From JBGPIK01 sp041484845 (GTDB taxonomy: Bacteria > Desulfobacterota > Binatia > UBA9968), in assembly GCA_041484845.1 (NCBI GenBank), contig JBGPIK010000028.1, positions 1-30,711 of the forward strand: a stretch of DNA of 30,711 nucleotides, read 5' to 3'. Shown here piece after piece: positions 23,163-30,711 of the stretch. The position numbers were made by a program, and so were the translations under genes. Position 1 is the stretch's first letter. The number at the start of each line of letters is the position of its first letter. Under the pieces are notes generated by a model. That model was not told the DNA's origin. It made no database searches and worked only from the letters and a program-made list of their open reading frames with translations.

Positions 23163-24170
23163 CTACTGCGTGAGCAACTTGGCTTGCAGAGCTTCCATCT
23201 CTTTGGTCCAGATACCTTTTTCCTTGAAGAACTTGATTGCTCCCGGGTGGTAGGGAATGAAGGCATCCTTGCTCAGCATCCGTTCCTGCCGCCATTCTTT
23301 GAGTGCCGGATAAGCAGCTCCGAGTTCGTGATTGTACTCCCACAGCGCCTTGACGGCCTCGTAAGCGGCCTGATCGCTAAAGTCCTTTGACGCGACCAGA
23401 TAAATATCGTTGGTTAATAGCGCGGAGTCCTTTACGATGCCTGTTGCTGCTCCGGCTTTAAGAACACTCGGGTAGCTTCCCGGATAGACATCACCCATTT
23501 TCTTCGCGCCTTCGGGCGTGGCGATCACGGAGATGAACTTTACGCCGCCTTTTCTGGCGTTGGCCTCTTCGACAGCCGGGCTTCCCACGGAATGCCAGCC
23601 GGCGTCGGTCCGTCCCTCCATGAAAGCTTGCGCGCCCGACTGCAAGTCAGAGACAGGGACCTTGACGATGTCATTGTAAGTCAGGCCCGCAGTAGCAAGC
23701 GCGGCTGTGCTGCTGAGCCTTACGATCGGCGTTCCGGGGTAATCGGTTGGAATTTTTTTGCCCTTAAGGTCCGCGACCGTCTCGATCGGCGCCTCCCTGG
23801 GGACGTAGAAAGAAAGTTGGAGCGCGCCGCCTACGATTAAAATCCGGGTGTTCTTATAGGGCTTTTTGTATAGAATGACGCCTTTATACGATGTCACCGC
23901 GTCGGCGCTGGTAAGAACTCCCATGTCCGTTTCACCGGAGTTCATCGATGGCAGCCATGCCGGCGGTCCGGCAAACGGCTGGACACGAACGATCATCGTC
24001 GTATGGCGGCTAACGACCGTAGCGATGCCTGTTCCAATGGCGTTATATAAGCTTCCGACAGCGTGGGTGGCCAATGTGGCGCTCTTCTGTTCCGCCGCCG
24101 AGACCGGCGCGGCTGCGAGCACGAAAGCTGCAAGAATAATCGCGAGCTGCTTCCAGCAAATCCTTTTCAT
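23163..24170 (-). CDS. TAXI family TRAP transporter solute-binding protein
   Basis: A 335-residue periplasmic binding protein. The Sec signal peptide is KQLAIILAAFVLAAAPVSA, with cleavage before AEQKS. The mature start SATLATHAVGSLYNAIGTGIATVVSRHT corresponds to the TAXI block that binds the ligand through its Gly and Ser/Tyr residues. The middle LKGKKIPTDYPGTPIVRLSSTAALATAGLTYNDI and the later DIYLVASKDFSDQAAYEAVKALWEY are also family features. AAGGAG lies about 9 nt before the ATG, which is 13 nt after hyuB. It delivers its ligand to the fused TRAP permease encoded downstream. Characterised TAXI proteins bind dicarboxylates or amino-acid-like anions such as glutamate, which would fit a 5-oxoproline-like substrate. 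Confidence 0.93.
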   Translation of the reverse strand: MKRICWKQLAIILAAFVLAAAPVSAAEQKSATLATHAVGSLYNAIGTGIATVVSRHTTMIVRVQPFAGPPAWLPSMNSGETDMGVLTSADAVTSYKGVILYKKPYKNTRILIVGGALQLSFYVPREAPIETVADLKGKKIPTDYPGTPIVRLSSTAALATAGLTYNDIVKVPVSDLQSGAQAFMEGRTDAGWHSVGSPAVEEANARKGGVKFISVIATPEGAKKMGDVYPGSYPSVLKAGAATGIVKDSALLTNDIYLVASKDFSDQAAYEAVKALWEYNHELGAAYPALKEWRQERMLSKDAFIPYHPGAIKFFKEKGIWTKEMEALQAKLLTQ

Positions 24171-24183
24171 TTAGTCAACTCCT

Positions 24184-25935
24184 TTACGGGTTCTCCCTCA
24201 ATGTGCGCGTTTTGTCCCAATCGATTTTCATCGTGATCGCATCAATGGCGACGCCATAGATGTTCTGAGCGACTTCCAGACTGATGTATTCGTCAATGAC
24301 ATCGTTCAGCACTTTTTCCGGATCGCGCTCCCGTGGGTTTCCGACACCCGAACCGCCGCCGCTGGTTTTCACGATAAGATCGCCCGTACGGAGCTGATAC
24401 ATACGGTGCGACTTTACGACGATCTGCTCCCGGTCCCTTTGCAAATAGGCTTTACACAGCGGCCCCGGCATACCGCCGGCTGCAGCCGGCGGCTGGGTCT
24501 GATCACCATCGGAGCTGCCGGTAGCCATGCCGCCGTCGCTGCCCAGGTTTAACGCCTCCCAGTGCATGCCGCTCCCGCCTCGCCACCGGCCCGCTCCGGA
24601 CAAATCCTTCACCATATGATAGCGAACGATGCGCCACGGAAATCGCAGCTCCACCTCTTCTACGTTTCCCCTCTGAACGGATCCCAAAGTAGGAAACGTA
24701 CAGGCTCCTTCATAGCCGTCATATCCCCAGACCGCGCCCGCGCCGCCGTCAGAGTCAAAGGTGGTCTGCACATAGCGCTCGCCGGTTCGTGGGTCGGTCC
24801 CGAAGATGTAGTGGCCGCGGTGACGGCCCCAGGACGCGATGGCTTTGTGGGGTATCGCCTCGGAAAGCGCCATGACGGTAGCTTCAAGAATCTGAGTGCC
24901 GACGCTTACGGGAGAACCGCCGACCGTGGCCGGATATTTCGCATTGACGACACTTCCCTCGGGAGCCACGACTTTAACCGGGCTCATACTTCCTTCGTTG
25001 TGGAAATCTGCGAGAGAGGAATCGAAAAACAGAAAACTCCCGGCGATCGCTCGGCTATAAGTTGAAGGAAGGGTGTTGTTCACAAAACCCTTCCGCTGTT
25101 TATCGCTCTTGGAAAAATCCAGCGTCATCTCGTCGCCCTTGACGGTAACGTCGCAGCGCACCCAGACGTGGACATCGTGCTCCGTTCCGTCATCATCCGA
25201 TGCAGACTCTCCGTGGTAGGTTCCATCGGGAACCTTCGCGATCTCGGCCCGAATGGCGCGCTCCGTCCGGCTGAGCATTTCCTCAATGCAATCCAACACC
25301 GTATCCTTGCCATATCTTTTGACCATCGCCAGCAATCGATTCTCGCAGATCTTGGTTGCGGCAATGAGAGCGTAATTATCCACGCGCACCGCTTCGGGCC
25401 AGCGCACGTTGTTCCACACCAGCTCAAAAACGTCTTTTCTTTCTACGCCCTTTTCAAAGACTTTGATGGGAGGAATGCACAAGCCTTCGGAATGAATGTC
25501 GTACCCGTCGGGAAAATAAGCACCAGGATAGGAGCCGCCGGTATCCATCTGATGGCCGCGAGCCAACGTGAAAAACAAAAGCTCGTCCTTATAGAAAATC
25601 GGCCGAAAGAAGCCCCAATCGGGCAGGTGATTGCAGTAACCGTGATACGGATCGTTATTGAGAATAACATCGCCCGGATAAAGATTGGCGCCGAACTTGT
25701 CCAGAATATAACGAACCGAAAATTTCTGCCCTAAGAGCTGAGATGTCGGCCCGGCGGGGACCGCAAGCGTCCGCGCCTTTGCATCCCAGATGCCAGCAGC
25801 GACATCATGGAGCTGGGCCATGAGATAGTTCTGAGCCGTGCGATCGAGCACGTGGCGCATCTCGCGGCATGTGCTCTGGAACGTATGCCACACGGTGGAG
25901 AGAGTAATCGCGTCCACGCTACTTTTATTCTTCAT
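24184..25935 (-). CDS. hyuB: Hydantoinase B / oxoprolinase family protein
   Basis: A 583-residue beta subunit of an ATP-dependent hydantoinase/5-oxoprolinase/acetone-carboxylase-type enzyme. NNDPYHGYCNHLPDWGFFRPIF (about 93-114) corresponds to the NDPYxGxTHLPD motif. FSKSDKQRKGFVNNTLPSTYSRAI and GSPVSVGTQILEATVMALSEAIP follow, and the C-terminal Gly-rich TSGGGSGVGNPRERDPEKVLNDVI is typical. The length is normal. The ATG at 25935 overlaps the hyuA stop by 11 nt, with GGGGCGGC upstream, so the two subunits should be made in equal amounts. The exact substrate (5-oxoproline, a hydantoin or an N-carbamoyl relative) cannot be read from the sequence. Confidence 0.94.
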   Translation of the reverse strand: MKNKSSVDAITLSTVWHTFQSTCREMRHVLDRTAQNYLMAQLHDVAAGIWDAKARTLAVPAGPTSQLLGQKFSVRYILDKFGANLYPGDVILNNDPYHGYCNHLPDWGFFRPIFYKDELLFFTLARGHQMDTGGSYPGAYFPDGYDIHSEGLCIPPIKVFEKGVERKDVFELVWNNVRWPEAVRVDNYALIAATKICENRLLAMVKRYGKDTVLDCIEEMLSRTERAIRAEIAKVPDGTYHGESASDDDGTEHDVHVWVRCDVTVKGDEMTLDFSKSDKQRKGFVNNTLPSTYSRAIAGSFLFFDSSLADFHNEGSMSPVKVVAPEGSVVNAKYPATVGGSPVSVGTQILEATVMALSEAIPHKAIASWGRHRGHYIFGTDPRTGERYVQTTFDSDGGAGAVWGYDGYEGACTFPTLGSVQRGNVEEVELRFPWRIVRYHMVKDLSGAGRWRGGSGMHWEALNLGSDGGMATGSSDGDQTQPPAAAGGMPGPLCKAYLQRDREQIVVKSHRMYQLRTGDLIVKTSGGGSGVGNPRERDPEKVLNDVIDEYISLEVAQNIYGVAIDAITMKIDWDKTRTLRENP

Positions 25936-28003
25936 TGCCGCCCCCTACCCGCGTGAGAAGGTAATTTTTCCATTGGTCTACGGTGCAAAGATGACTCGCA
26001 GGAACTACGACCGTCGTGGTCGTCTCCTCGATGATCGCCGGCCCATTGAACCGGTACCCAGCCAAAAGTCGCGCGCCGTCATAGACGGGTGTGTCCACGT
26101 CGCGCCCGTCAAACCAGCAGGAGCGGCGTCTCTTGAGCGCCATGGCGCTCTCCGGCCCGCCCCGACCGACCTCGCGCAAGCGAAACGGCGCTCTGGCAGC
26201 GGTCGCTCGCAGTCTGAAGTTTAAAAACTCCACGGATTTCCACGGCATGCCGAACGTATAGAGGGCCTCGTGTCTTTCATGGAATTTTTTCAGTGTGTCT
26301 TCGAGTTCGCTGGCCGTAAGATCGGCACTGCTGAGTTCGACCTCGACTTCATGGAACTGACCGCCATAACGCATGTCGGCGGTGCGGGAGAAAACGACTT
26401 GCTCGGGAGGAATATCGTTGGCGTGGAAACCCTCCAATGCCTCTGCCTCCATTTCCTGGTAGAGCTGCTTCACTCTTTCAGGATCGATGCGTTTTGCCCT
26501 GCAGATATACGAACGTGCGAAGTTTCGCCCGATGTCCATGGCGAACATGCCAAAGGCGGAATAGGTGGCGGCGACGGAGGGGATGACTACCATAGGAATA
26601 TTTAAAAGCTCGGCGATAGAGGCGGCGTGCACCGGGCCGGCGCCGCCACCGGCCACGAGCGCAAAATCGCGTACGTCGTAGCCCCGCTTGGTTGATACTT
26701 CGGTGATCTGGTCGGCCATAAAGGAGTTGACAGTGGTGAAGATGGCCTGAGCGGCCCGGGCAACCGTCATCCCGAGCGGAGCAGCGAGTCGCTTCACTGC
26801 CTCCTCGGCTCTTTCACGCGAGAGCTGTATCTCACCGCCGAGGAAAAAGTCGGCAGGCACGTAGCCAAGCAGGAGATCGGCATCGGTTACGGTCGGGTCT
26901 TTGCCGCCCCTGCCATAGCAGGCAGGGCCGGGCTCGGCCCCGGCGGAATGGGGACCTACGCGCAACAGGCCGAGCGAATCTATCCACGCGATCGAGCCGC
27001 CTCCTGCGCCGGCGGAGTGAATGTCCACCATTTTAACCGCCACCCGCTCCTCACCCACCCAGCTCTCTGTCGTGGTCGGGATCTCGCCGTCGCGAATCAA
27101 GCAGACATCCAGAGACGTGCCGCCCATATCCATAGAAAGGACGTTCTGTTGATCCACGGCCTGTCCGAGGTAATTGGCGCCGGCGGGAGCAGCGGCAGGG
27201 CCCGAGCCGATCAATAACACGGCGCGCGGAGAGCAGTGTGCCACAGTTTCAACCAGCCCGCTGGAAAGCATAAGCAAGAGGTTCCTTTTGAACCCAGATT
27301 CTTCGAGGCGCTTCACCAAGGCCTTCAGATAACGCTCTACGACCGGACCGACGTAAGCCGAAACCACGGTCGTGGAAAAGCGCTCGAATTCCCTCCAGAC
27401 CGGCAAGATCTCGTGCGAAGTCGTCACATAGCCGCCGTTGAAATTGGCTTTCGCAATCTCGGCGGCTCGCCGCTCATGCTGCGGATTGCCGTAAGAATGG
27501 AGAAAACAGATCGCCAGCGATTCCATTCCGGCGTCTTTAAGTTTTTCGGTCGCCTCTTGCACTTCCTTCTCGTTGAGCGCTGTCAAAATTTCTGCCGAGT
27601 CCGACACGCGCTCCTCGACTTCCATCCGGTAGCGCCTCGGCACTAGCGGTTTGTATGGGGGAACGAAGACGTTATACATGGAGACGCGGATGTTCTTGTA
27701 ACCGCGGCGAATCTCAATAAGGTCCCGGAATCCCTTCGTCGTGATCAAACCGGTTCTGGCGCCGTTTTCGTTGATCAAAGTGTTAGTGGCCAGAGTTGTG
27801 CCGTGAATGAGGAGATCAACTTCTCCTAAAAACGTCGCGAGCGGCTGGCGAAAGTGTTTCGCTGCTTTTTCCAGGCAGGCGAGAAATCCTAGAGAGGGAT
27901 CTTGCGGCGTGGTTGGCGACTTGAATTGCCTGAGCTCGCCCTTTTCGTCCAATACGAGGCCGTCGGTGAACGTGCCCCCGACATCAACGCAGATCCGATA
28001 CAT
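25925..28003 (-). CDS. hyuA: Hydantoinase A / oxoprolinase family protein
   Basis: A 692-residue ATP-binding alpha subunit with an actin/ASKHA-like fold. The N-terminal phosphate loop RICVDVGGTFTDGLVLDEKG is at 3-22 and HGTTLATNTLIN at about 90-101. The second phosphate segment is MDMGGTSLDVCLI, and GGGSIAWIDSLGLLRVGPHSAGAEPGPACYGRGG is the conserved hydantoinase A signature. TDADLLLGY and AGGGAGPVHAASIAELL follow. It pairs with HyuB to open a cyclic amide with ATP. GGAGGG about 6-7 nt upstream supports the ATG. It is the first gene of a minus-strand operon continuing through hyuB, the TAXI protein and the TRAP permease. Confidence 0.95.
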   Translation of the reverse strand: MYRICVDVGGTFTDGLVLDEKGELRQFKSPTTPQDPSLGFLACLEKAAKHFRQPLATFLGEVDLLIHGTTLATNTLINENGARTGLITTKGFRDLIEIRRGYKNIRVSMYNVFVPPYKPLVPRRYRMEVEERVSDSAEILTALNEKEVQEATEKLKDAGMESLAICFLHSYGNPQHERRAAEIAKANFNGGYVTTSHEILPVWREFERFSTTVVSAYVGPVVERYLKALVKRLEESGFKRNLLLMLSSGLVETVAHCSPRAVLLIGSGPAAAPAGANYLGQAVDQQNVLSMDMGGTSLDVCLIRDGEIPTTTESWVGEERVAVKMVDIHSAGAGGGSIAWIDSLGLLRVGPHSAGAEPGPACYGRGGKDPTVTDADLLLGYVPADFFLGGEIQLSRERAEEAVKRLAAPLGMTVARAAQAIFTTVNSFMADQITEVSTKRGYDVRDFALVAGGGAGPVHAASIAELLNIPMVVIPSVAATYSAFGMFAMDIGRNFARSYICRAKRIDPERVKQLYQEMEAEALEGFHANDIPPEQVVFSRTADMRYGGQFHEVEVELSSADLTASELEDTLKKFHERHEALYTFGMPWKSVEFLNFRLRATAARAPFRLREVGRGGPESAMALKRRRSCWFDGRDVDTPVYDGARLLAGYRFNGPAIIEETTTTVVVPASHLCTVDQWKNYLLTRVGGGNEE

Positions 28004-28037
28004 AACTATCCCTCCGCTATTACTTCCGTGCGCGCAT

Positions 28038-28047
28038 ACCGTACGGT
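28038..28047. promoter_or_regulatory. 10-bp perfect palindrome upstream of hyuA
   Basis: ACCGTACGGT lies 35 nt before the hyuA start, in the 333-nt gap between hyuA and the divergent binding-protein gene. Its place suits an operator in the leader or near the start of transcription. Nothing else recognisable was seen in the gap except the promoter at 28287. Confidence 0.3.
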
Positions 28048-28286
28048 TTCAACCCTGCGCCTTGCGAAGGATCAAAGCGAGAACCCAGGTAGGTGCAACC
28101 GAAAACACGCCAAGCGCATTCGGCCGCCACCGTAACCGATGGCAGCTCAATCTGTCAAATGGCCGGTCTTGTTGGTGGTCACAGTCGCTCGTCGTCGATT
28201 GTTGTGGCGTAACTGAGGCGGTTCTCTAACGGCCCGTCATGTCCCGGCATGCAGATGTGATATCCGCAATCCATGATGAATTTGCG

Positions 28287-28315
28287 TTGACATGCTTTCC
28301 TGACCGGGGCATAAA
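28287..28315 (+). promoter_or_regulatory. Candidate sigma70 promoter of the third binding-protein gene
   Basis: Consensus TTGACA (28287-28292), a 17-nt spacer and CATAAA (28310-28315) point to a start near 28322, about 15 nt before the ATG at 28337, with GGAGG overlapping that region. Confidence 0.5.
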
Positions 28316-28336
28316 GGCCGCCGGAGGAACGGAGAC

Positions 28337-29311
28337 ATGGGTCGATTCGCAGCGGTGATTGTTAGCATAGGGTTTTTGGCCTTGTTAAGCGGTGATGTTC
28401 GAGGCGCAGAGCGCAGCCGGGAACAGCCGCATGCAATCCGTATTGCGTACGTGTCCCCGGTGACCACCATGGCGCCCATCTGGATTGCGACCGAGATCGG
28501 GGCGTACCAGCGCGAGGGGCTGGACGCAAAAATCGTCTACATTGACGCAAAAATCGCCGTGGCTGCCCTTGTAGCAGGCGAGGTGGATGCCGTCGTGATC
28601 TCTGCGCCGTCTGTAATACCGCCGGTCCTAAGCGGCGCCAACATTGCTTTTATCGCGGGATTACACAATAAGATGATCTTCTCCTTCCACGCGCAGCCGG
28701 ATATCCGAAGTCCCGCCGAACTTCGGGGAAAGATTGTGGGCACAAATCGTCCGGGAACGCCCTCAGATTACGGAACGCGAGTCGCGCTGTCGAAGATGGG
28801 GTTGAAGCCCACGGACGTGCAGCTTATGCCTCTGGGAAGTTCGGGAATCATGTGGCAGGCGCTGCAAACGCGCCAGGTCGCGGGTGTGATACTGGCTCCG
28901 CCTTACAGCTTTAGGGCAGATGCGGAAAAGTTTTCCCGCCTGGTCGATACCTACGACAGACCCTACCAGAACACGGGCGTCGTGGTTCGACGAGATCGAA
29001 TCCATTCCATGGCGGATATGTGGCTACGCTTGCTGAGAGCCCTGCGGCAGGCGAATCTACGCTGGTACGAGGACCCAAAACTGGCCATGTTCGTGCTGAA
29101 GAAATACACGCAGCAATCCGACCCCGATGTGCTGCAGAAAACCTATGACTTCGAAATAAATCCACCTGGCTTTACCAAGGATCTGAAGGTCTCCGACGCC
29201 GGTCTTCAGGGCATCCTGGACTTCTTGGCAGCGACCGTTCGTCCAGAGGCGGCAAAGGCTTCGCCCAAAGACTTTTACGACACCACGATTCTGGATAGGC
29301 TGGAAAAATAA
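28337..29311 (+). CDS. NMT1/SsuA-type ABC transporter substrate-binding protein
   Basis: A 324-residue exported binding protein. The signal peptide is MGRFAAVIVSIGFLALLSGDVRGAE, cut near RGA-E. The mature start IRIAYVSPVTTMAPIWIATEIGAYQREGLDAKIVYI and LRGKIVGTNRPGTPSDYGTRVALSKMGL place it in the NMT1/SsuA group. It is more distant from the other two copies in this window; for example the TRFGS block is NRPGTPS here. It is divergent from the hyuA operon, and no permease or ATPase gene is close, so it may serve a transporter encoded elsewhere. GGAG just upstream of the ATG supports the start. Confidence 0.9.
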   Translation: MGRFAAVIVSIGFLALLSGDVRGAERSREQPHAIRIAYVSPVTTMAPIWIATEIGAYQREGLDAKIVYIDAKIAVAALVAGEVDAVVISAPSVIPPVLSGANIAFIAGLHNKMIFSFHAQPDIRSPAELRGKIVGTNRPGTPSDYGTRVALSKMGLKPTDVQLMPLGSSGIMWQALQTRQVAGVILAPPYSFRADAEKFSRLVDTYDRPYQNTGVVVRRDRIHSMADMWLRLLRALRQANLRWYEDPKLAMFVLKKYTQQSDPDVLQKTYDFEINPPGFTKDLKVSDAGLQGILDFLAATVRPEAAKASPKDFYDTTILDRLEK

Positions 29312-29438
29312 ACGAGGGGAAAGGAGGATTGAAGAGACGCTTAATAAGAGCTAAAAAGTGACTTCCTTTGGATTCGCAAATGGGCGCTGAAGTTGAACGC
29401 ATATTAACGCGATGAACCCAATCAAGGAGGATTGACTA

Positions 29439-30470
29439 ATGAAAAATCATTTTTCGATTTGCACGATCGTGCCGCCGCATATTCTCGACAAGATGGTCGA
29501 GCGCGGCAATGAAGAGCAACGGGAATGGGCGATGCGATCCTTAACCCTGTCGGCGCGCTTGCGCGGGTACCGCGACGTCGCCAGCTTGTTGCCGAATTAT
29601 GCTGTCGCTGGATCCAAGCGGCGCACGATTTACGACGCCCAACACCAGGAATCATTGCCGGGCACTTTAGCACGGGGCGAGGCCGGCAAAGCAACCAAAG
29701 ATAAAGCGGTGAATGAAGCCTATGATTATTCTGGATCGGTATATGATTTTTACCAACAAGTCTTCGGGCGGAACTCCGTGGACGATAAAGGGCTGCGGCT
29801 CGATTCCTCAGTTCACTATGGACAGAAATACGACAACGCCTTTTGGAACGGCAACCAGATGGTCTACGGTGACGGCGACGGCAAAATCTTTCAACGGTTT
29901 ACGAAATGTCTCGATGTCATTGGCCACGAGCTAACCCATGGGGTAACGCAAAACGAAGCGGGGCTAAATTATCAGGGGCAACCGGGCGCGCTCAACGAAT
30001 CGATGTCGGATGTGTTTGGCTCCCTTGTCAAGCAGTGGTCTTTGAAGCAAACGGCCGCCAAAGCGGACTGGTTGATCGGCAAGGGCTTGTTCACGTCGAA
30101 AATCAAAGGTGTCGCGCTGCGCTCAATGAAAGATCCCGGCACCGCCTACGACGATCCGACCCTTGGCAAAGACCCGCAGCCGGGGCATATGAAAGACTAT
30201 TATAAAGGCAGCGACGACAACGGCGGCGTGCACATCAATTCCGGGATTCCCAATCGAGTTTTTTTTCTAGCCGCCGCGGCGATCGGTGGTTTCGCCTGGG
30301 AAAAAGCCGGAAAAATCTGGTACATGGCCCTCTGCGACCGGCTGCGTCCGAGCTCGAATTTCAAAGCCGCCAGACAAAGTACGATCTCGGCGGCGGCGCA
30401 GCTCTACGGCGCCGGCAGCGATGAAGAGAAAGCGGTCATCGCCGCGTGGACTCAAGTGGGAGTCGTGTAG
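29439..30470 (+). CDS. Protealysin-like M4 family metallopeptidase
   Basis: A 343-residue thermolysin-family zinc peptidase, nearly the size of protealysin (341). The zinc motif HELTH is at 163-167 and the third ligand Glu is E187 in NESMSD. The catalytic His is H265 in HINSGIPN. The N-terminus (about 50 residues) has no signal peptide and carries PPHILDKMV at 12-20, the short propeptide motif of the protealysin group in place of the long FTP-type prodomain. These enzymes are made inside the cell and mature by removal of the propeptide. A strong AAGGAGG lies 8 nt before the ATG. The gene is followed after 3 nt by an emfourin-like inhibitor gene, the layout of known protealysin operons. Confidence 0.95.
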   Translation: MKNHFSICTIVPPHILDKMVERGNEEQREWAMRSLTLSARLRGYRDVASLLPNYAVAGSKRRTIYDAQHQESLPGTLARGEAGKATKDKAVNEAYDYSGSVYDFYQQVFGRNSVDDKGLRLDSSVHYGQKYDNAFWNGNQMVYGDGDGKIFQRFTKCLDVIGHELTHGVTQNEAGLNYQGQPGALNESMSDVFGSLVKQWSLKQTAAKADWLIGKGLFTSKIKGVALRSMKDPGTAYDDPTLGKDPQPGHMKDYYKGSDDNGGVHINSGIPNRVFFLAAAAIGGFAWEKAGKIWYMALCDRLRPSSNFKAARQSTISAAAQLYGAGSDEEKAVIAAWTQVGVV

Positions 30471-30473
30471 TCT

Positions 30474-30711
30474 GTGCGTATCACGTTGAAGCGAAGCGGT
30501 GGTTTCGGTGGCATCCGCACTACCGCTTCGCTCGATTTTTCAAACTTGCCGAAAAAAAAGGTCGCGGAAGCGCAAGGTCTGATCGATGCCGCCAAATTTT
30601 TCGATTTGCCCGCATCGATTCGACCCCAACGCCCACAACCGGACAGATTCCAGTTCGATTTGACGATTGAGGCCGATGACCGTGCGCACACAGTCTCGAT
30701 AGCGGAAGAAG
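30474..30711 (+). CDS. Emfourin-like protealysin inhibitor (partial at window edge)
   Basis: A frame from GTG 30474, open for 79 codons to the window edge. It begins (M)RITLKRSGGFGGIRTTASLDF, followed by LPKKKVAEAQGLIDAAKFFDLPASI, then DRFQFDLTIEADDRAHTVSIAEE. This pattern of SGGFxGI near the start, an AxxFFxLP helix end and a (D/R)RFxxxLTxE strand is that of emfourin, the small slow-binding inhibitor encoded with protealysin-type M4 peptidases. The full protein is usually about 100-120 residues. It has no ribosome-binding site of its own and starts 3 nt after the peptidase stop, so it is translationally coupled to its target. The call is from family memory, but both order and motifs agree. 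Confidence 0.85.
   Translation, partial: MRITLKRSGGFGGIRTTASLDFSNLPKKKVAEAQGLIDAAKFFDLPASIRPQRPQPDRFQFDLTIEADDRAHTVSIAEE

Noticed and set aside
24562..25734. Plus-strand frames of 167 and 188 codons inside hyuB.
   Set aside because: They are antisense shadows of a conserved, full-length hydantoinase B gene.
29321..29332. A second AAGGAGGATTGA identical to the one before the M4 peptidase gene, suggesting a lost or small gene.
   Set aside because: The frame after it closes within about ten codons, so no gene can be supported. It may be a chance or duplicated ribosome-binding site.

Overview
The window is a chromosomal segment from a moderately GC-rich, Gram-negative-type bacterium. Signs of this are lipid-free Sec signal peptides on three ABC-type binding proteins, a TAXI/TRAP importer, an arsenosugar cluster, and short intergenic hairpin repeats of a kind common in Proteobacteria-like soil genomes. 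No rRNA or single-copy phylogenetic marker beyond YbeY and RF2 is present, so I would only suggest an uncultured deltaproteobacterial, Binatota or Tectomicrobia-like lineage, with low confidence.

Layout. (1) 1-2528, minus: an NMT1/SsuA-type binding protein, an ornithine cyclodeaminase/mu-crystallin family enzyme and the N-terminus of an isochorismatase-family amidohydrolase, probably one catabolic operon that runs off the left edge. (2) 2695-4846: a 7Fe-type ferredoxin (minus) with a very clean terminator, then ybeY and prfB (plus). prfB carries the classical programmed +1 frameshift. (3) 4962-9179, plus: an arsenosugar-type cluster with arsS (radical SAM), a TVP38/DedA-like membrane protein, a DUF547 exported protein and the two glycosyltransferase-like families TIGR04283 and TIGR04282. 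A 218-nt intergenic stretch inside it folds like a structured RNA and resembles 6S RNA. arsM is not in the window. (4) 9374-19723, plus: a remnant of a GH15 glycosidase, then transketolase, rpiB, a fused transaldolase/glucose-6-P isomerase, a short-form 6-phosphogluconate dehydrogenase, zwf, glk and pgl. Together these give nearly the whole oxidative pentose phosphate cycle; only rpe is missing. A MITE-like nested inverted repeat separates zwf from glk. (5) 20003-21010, plus: a second orphan NMT1-type binding protein. (6) 28003-21032, minus: hyuA, hyuB, a TAXI binding protein and a fused 4TM/12TM TRAP permease, an import-plus-hydrolysis operon for a hydantoin- or 5-oxoproline-like compound. 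(7) 28337-29311, plus: a third orphan NMT1-type binding protein. (8) 29439-30711, plus: a protealysin-like M4 metallopeptidase followed after 3 nt by the start of an emfourin-like peptidase inhibitor that runs off the right edge.

How the parts work together: region 4 can take glucose to glucose-6-P, oxidise it through 6-phosphogluconate to ribulose-5-P with NAD(P)H production, and recycle carbon through RpiB, Tkt and Tal-Pgi. Region 6 couples uptake and ring opening of one substrate class. Region 3 makes or handles organoarsenicals.

Non-coding features include three sets of degenerate 7-bp repeats lying between coding ends, possible leaderless starts for ybeY and arsS, and a few candidate promoters. 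The most rewarding items to check are the 6S-like RNA, the emfourin-like gene at the edge, the heptad repeats and the nested repeat before glk.
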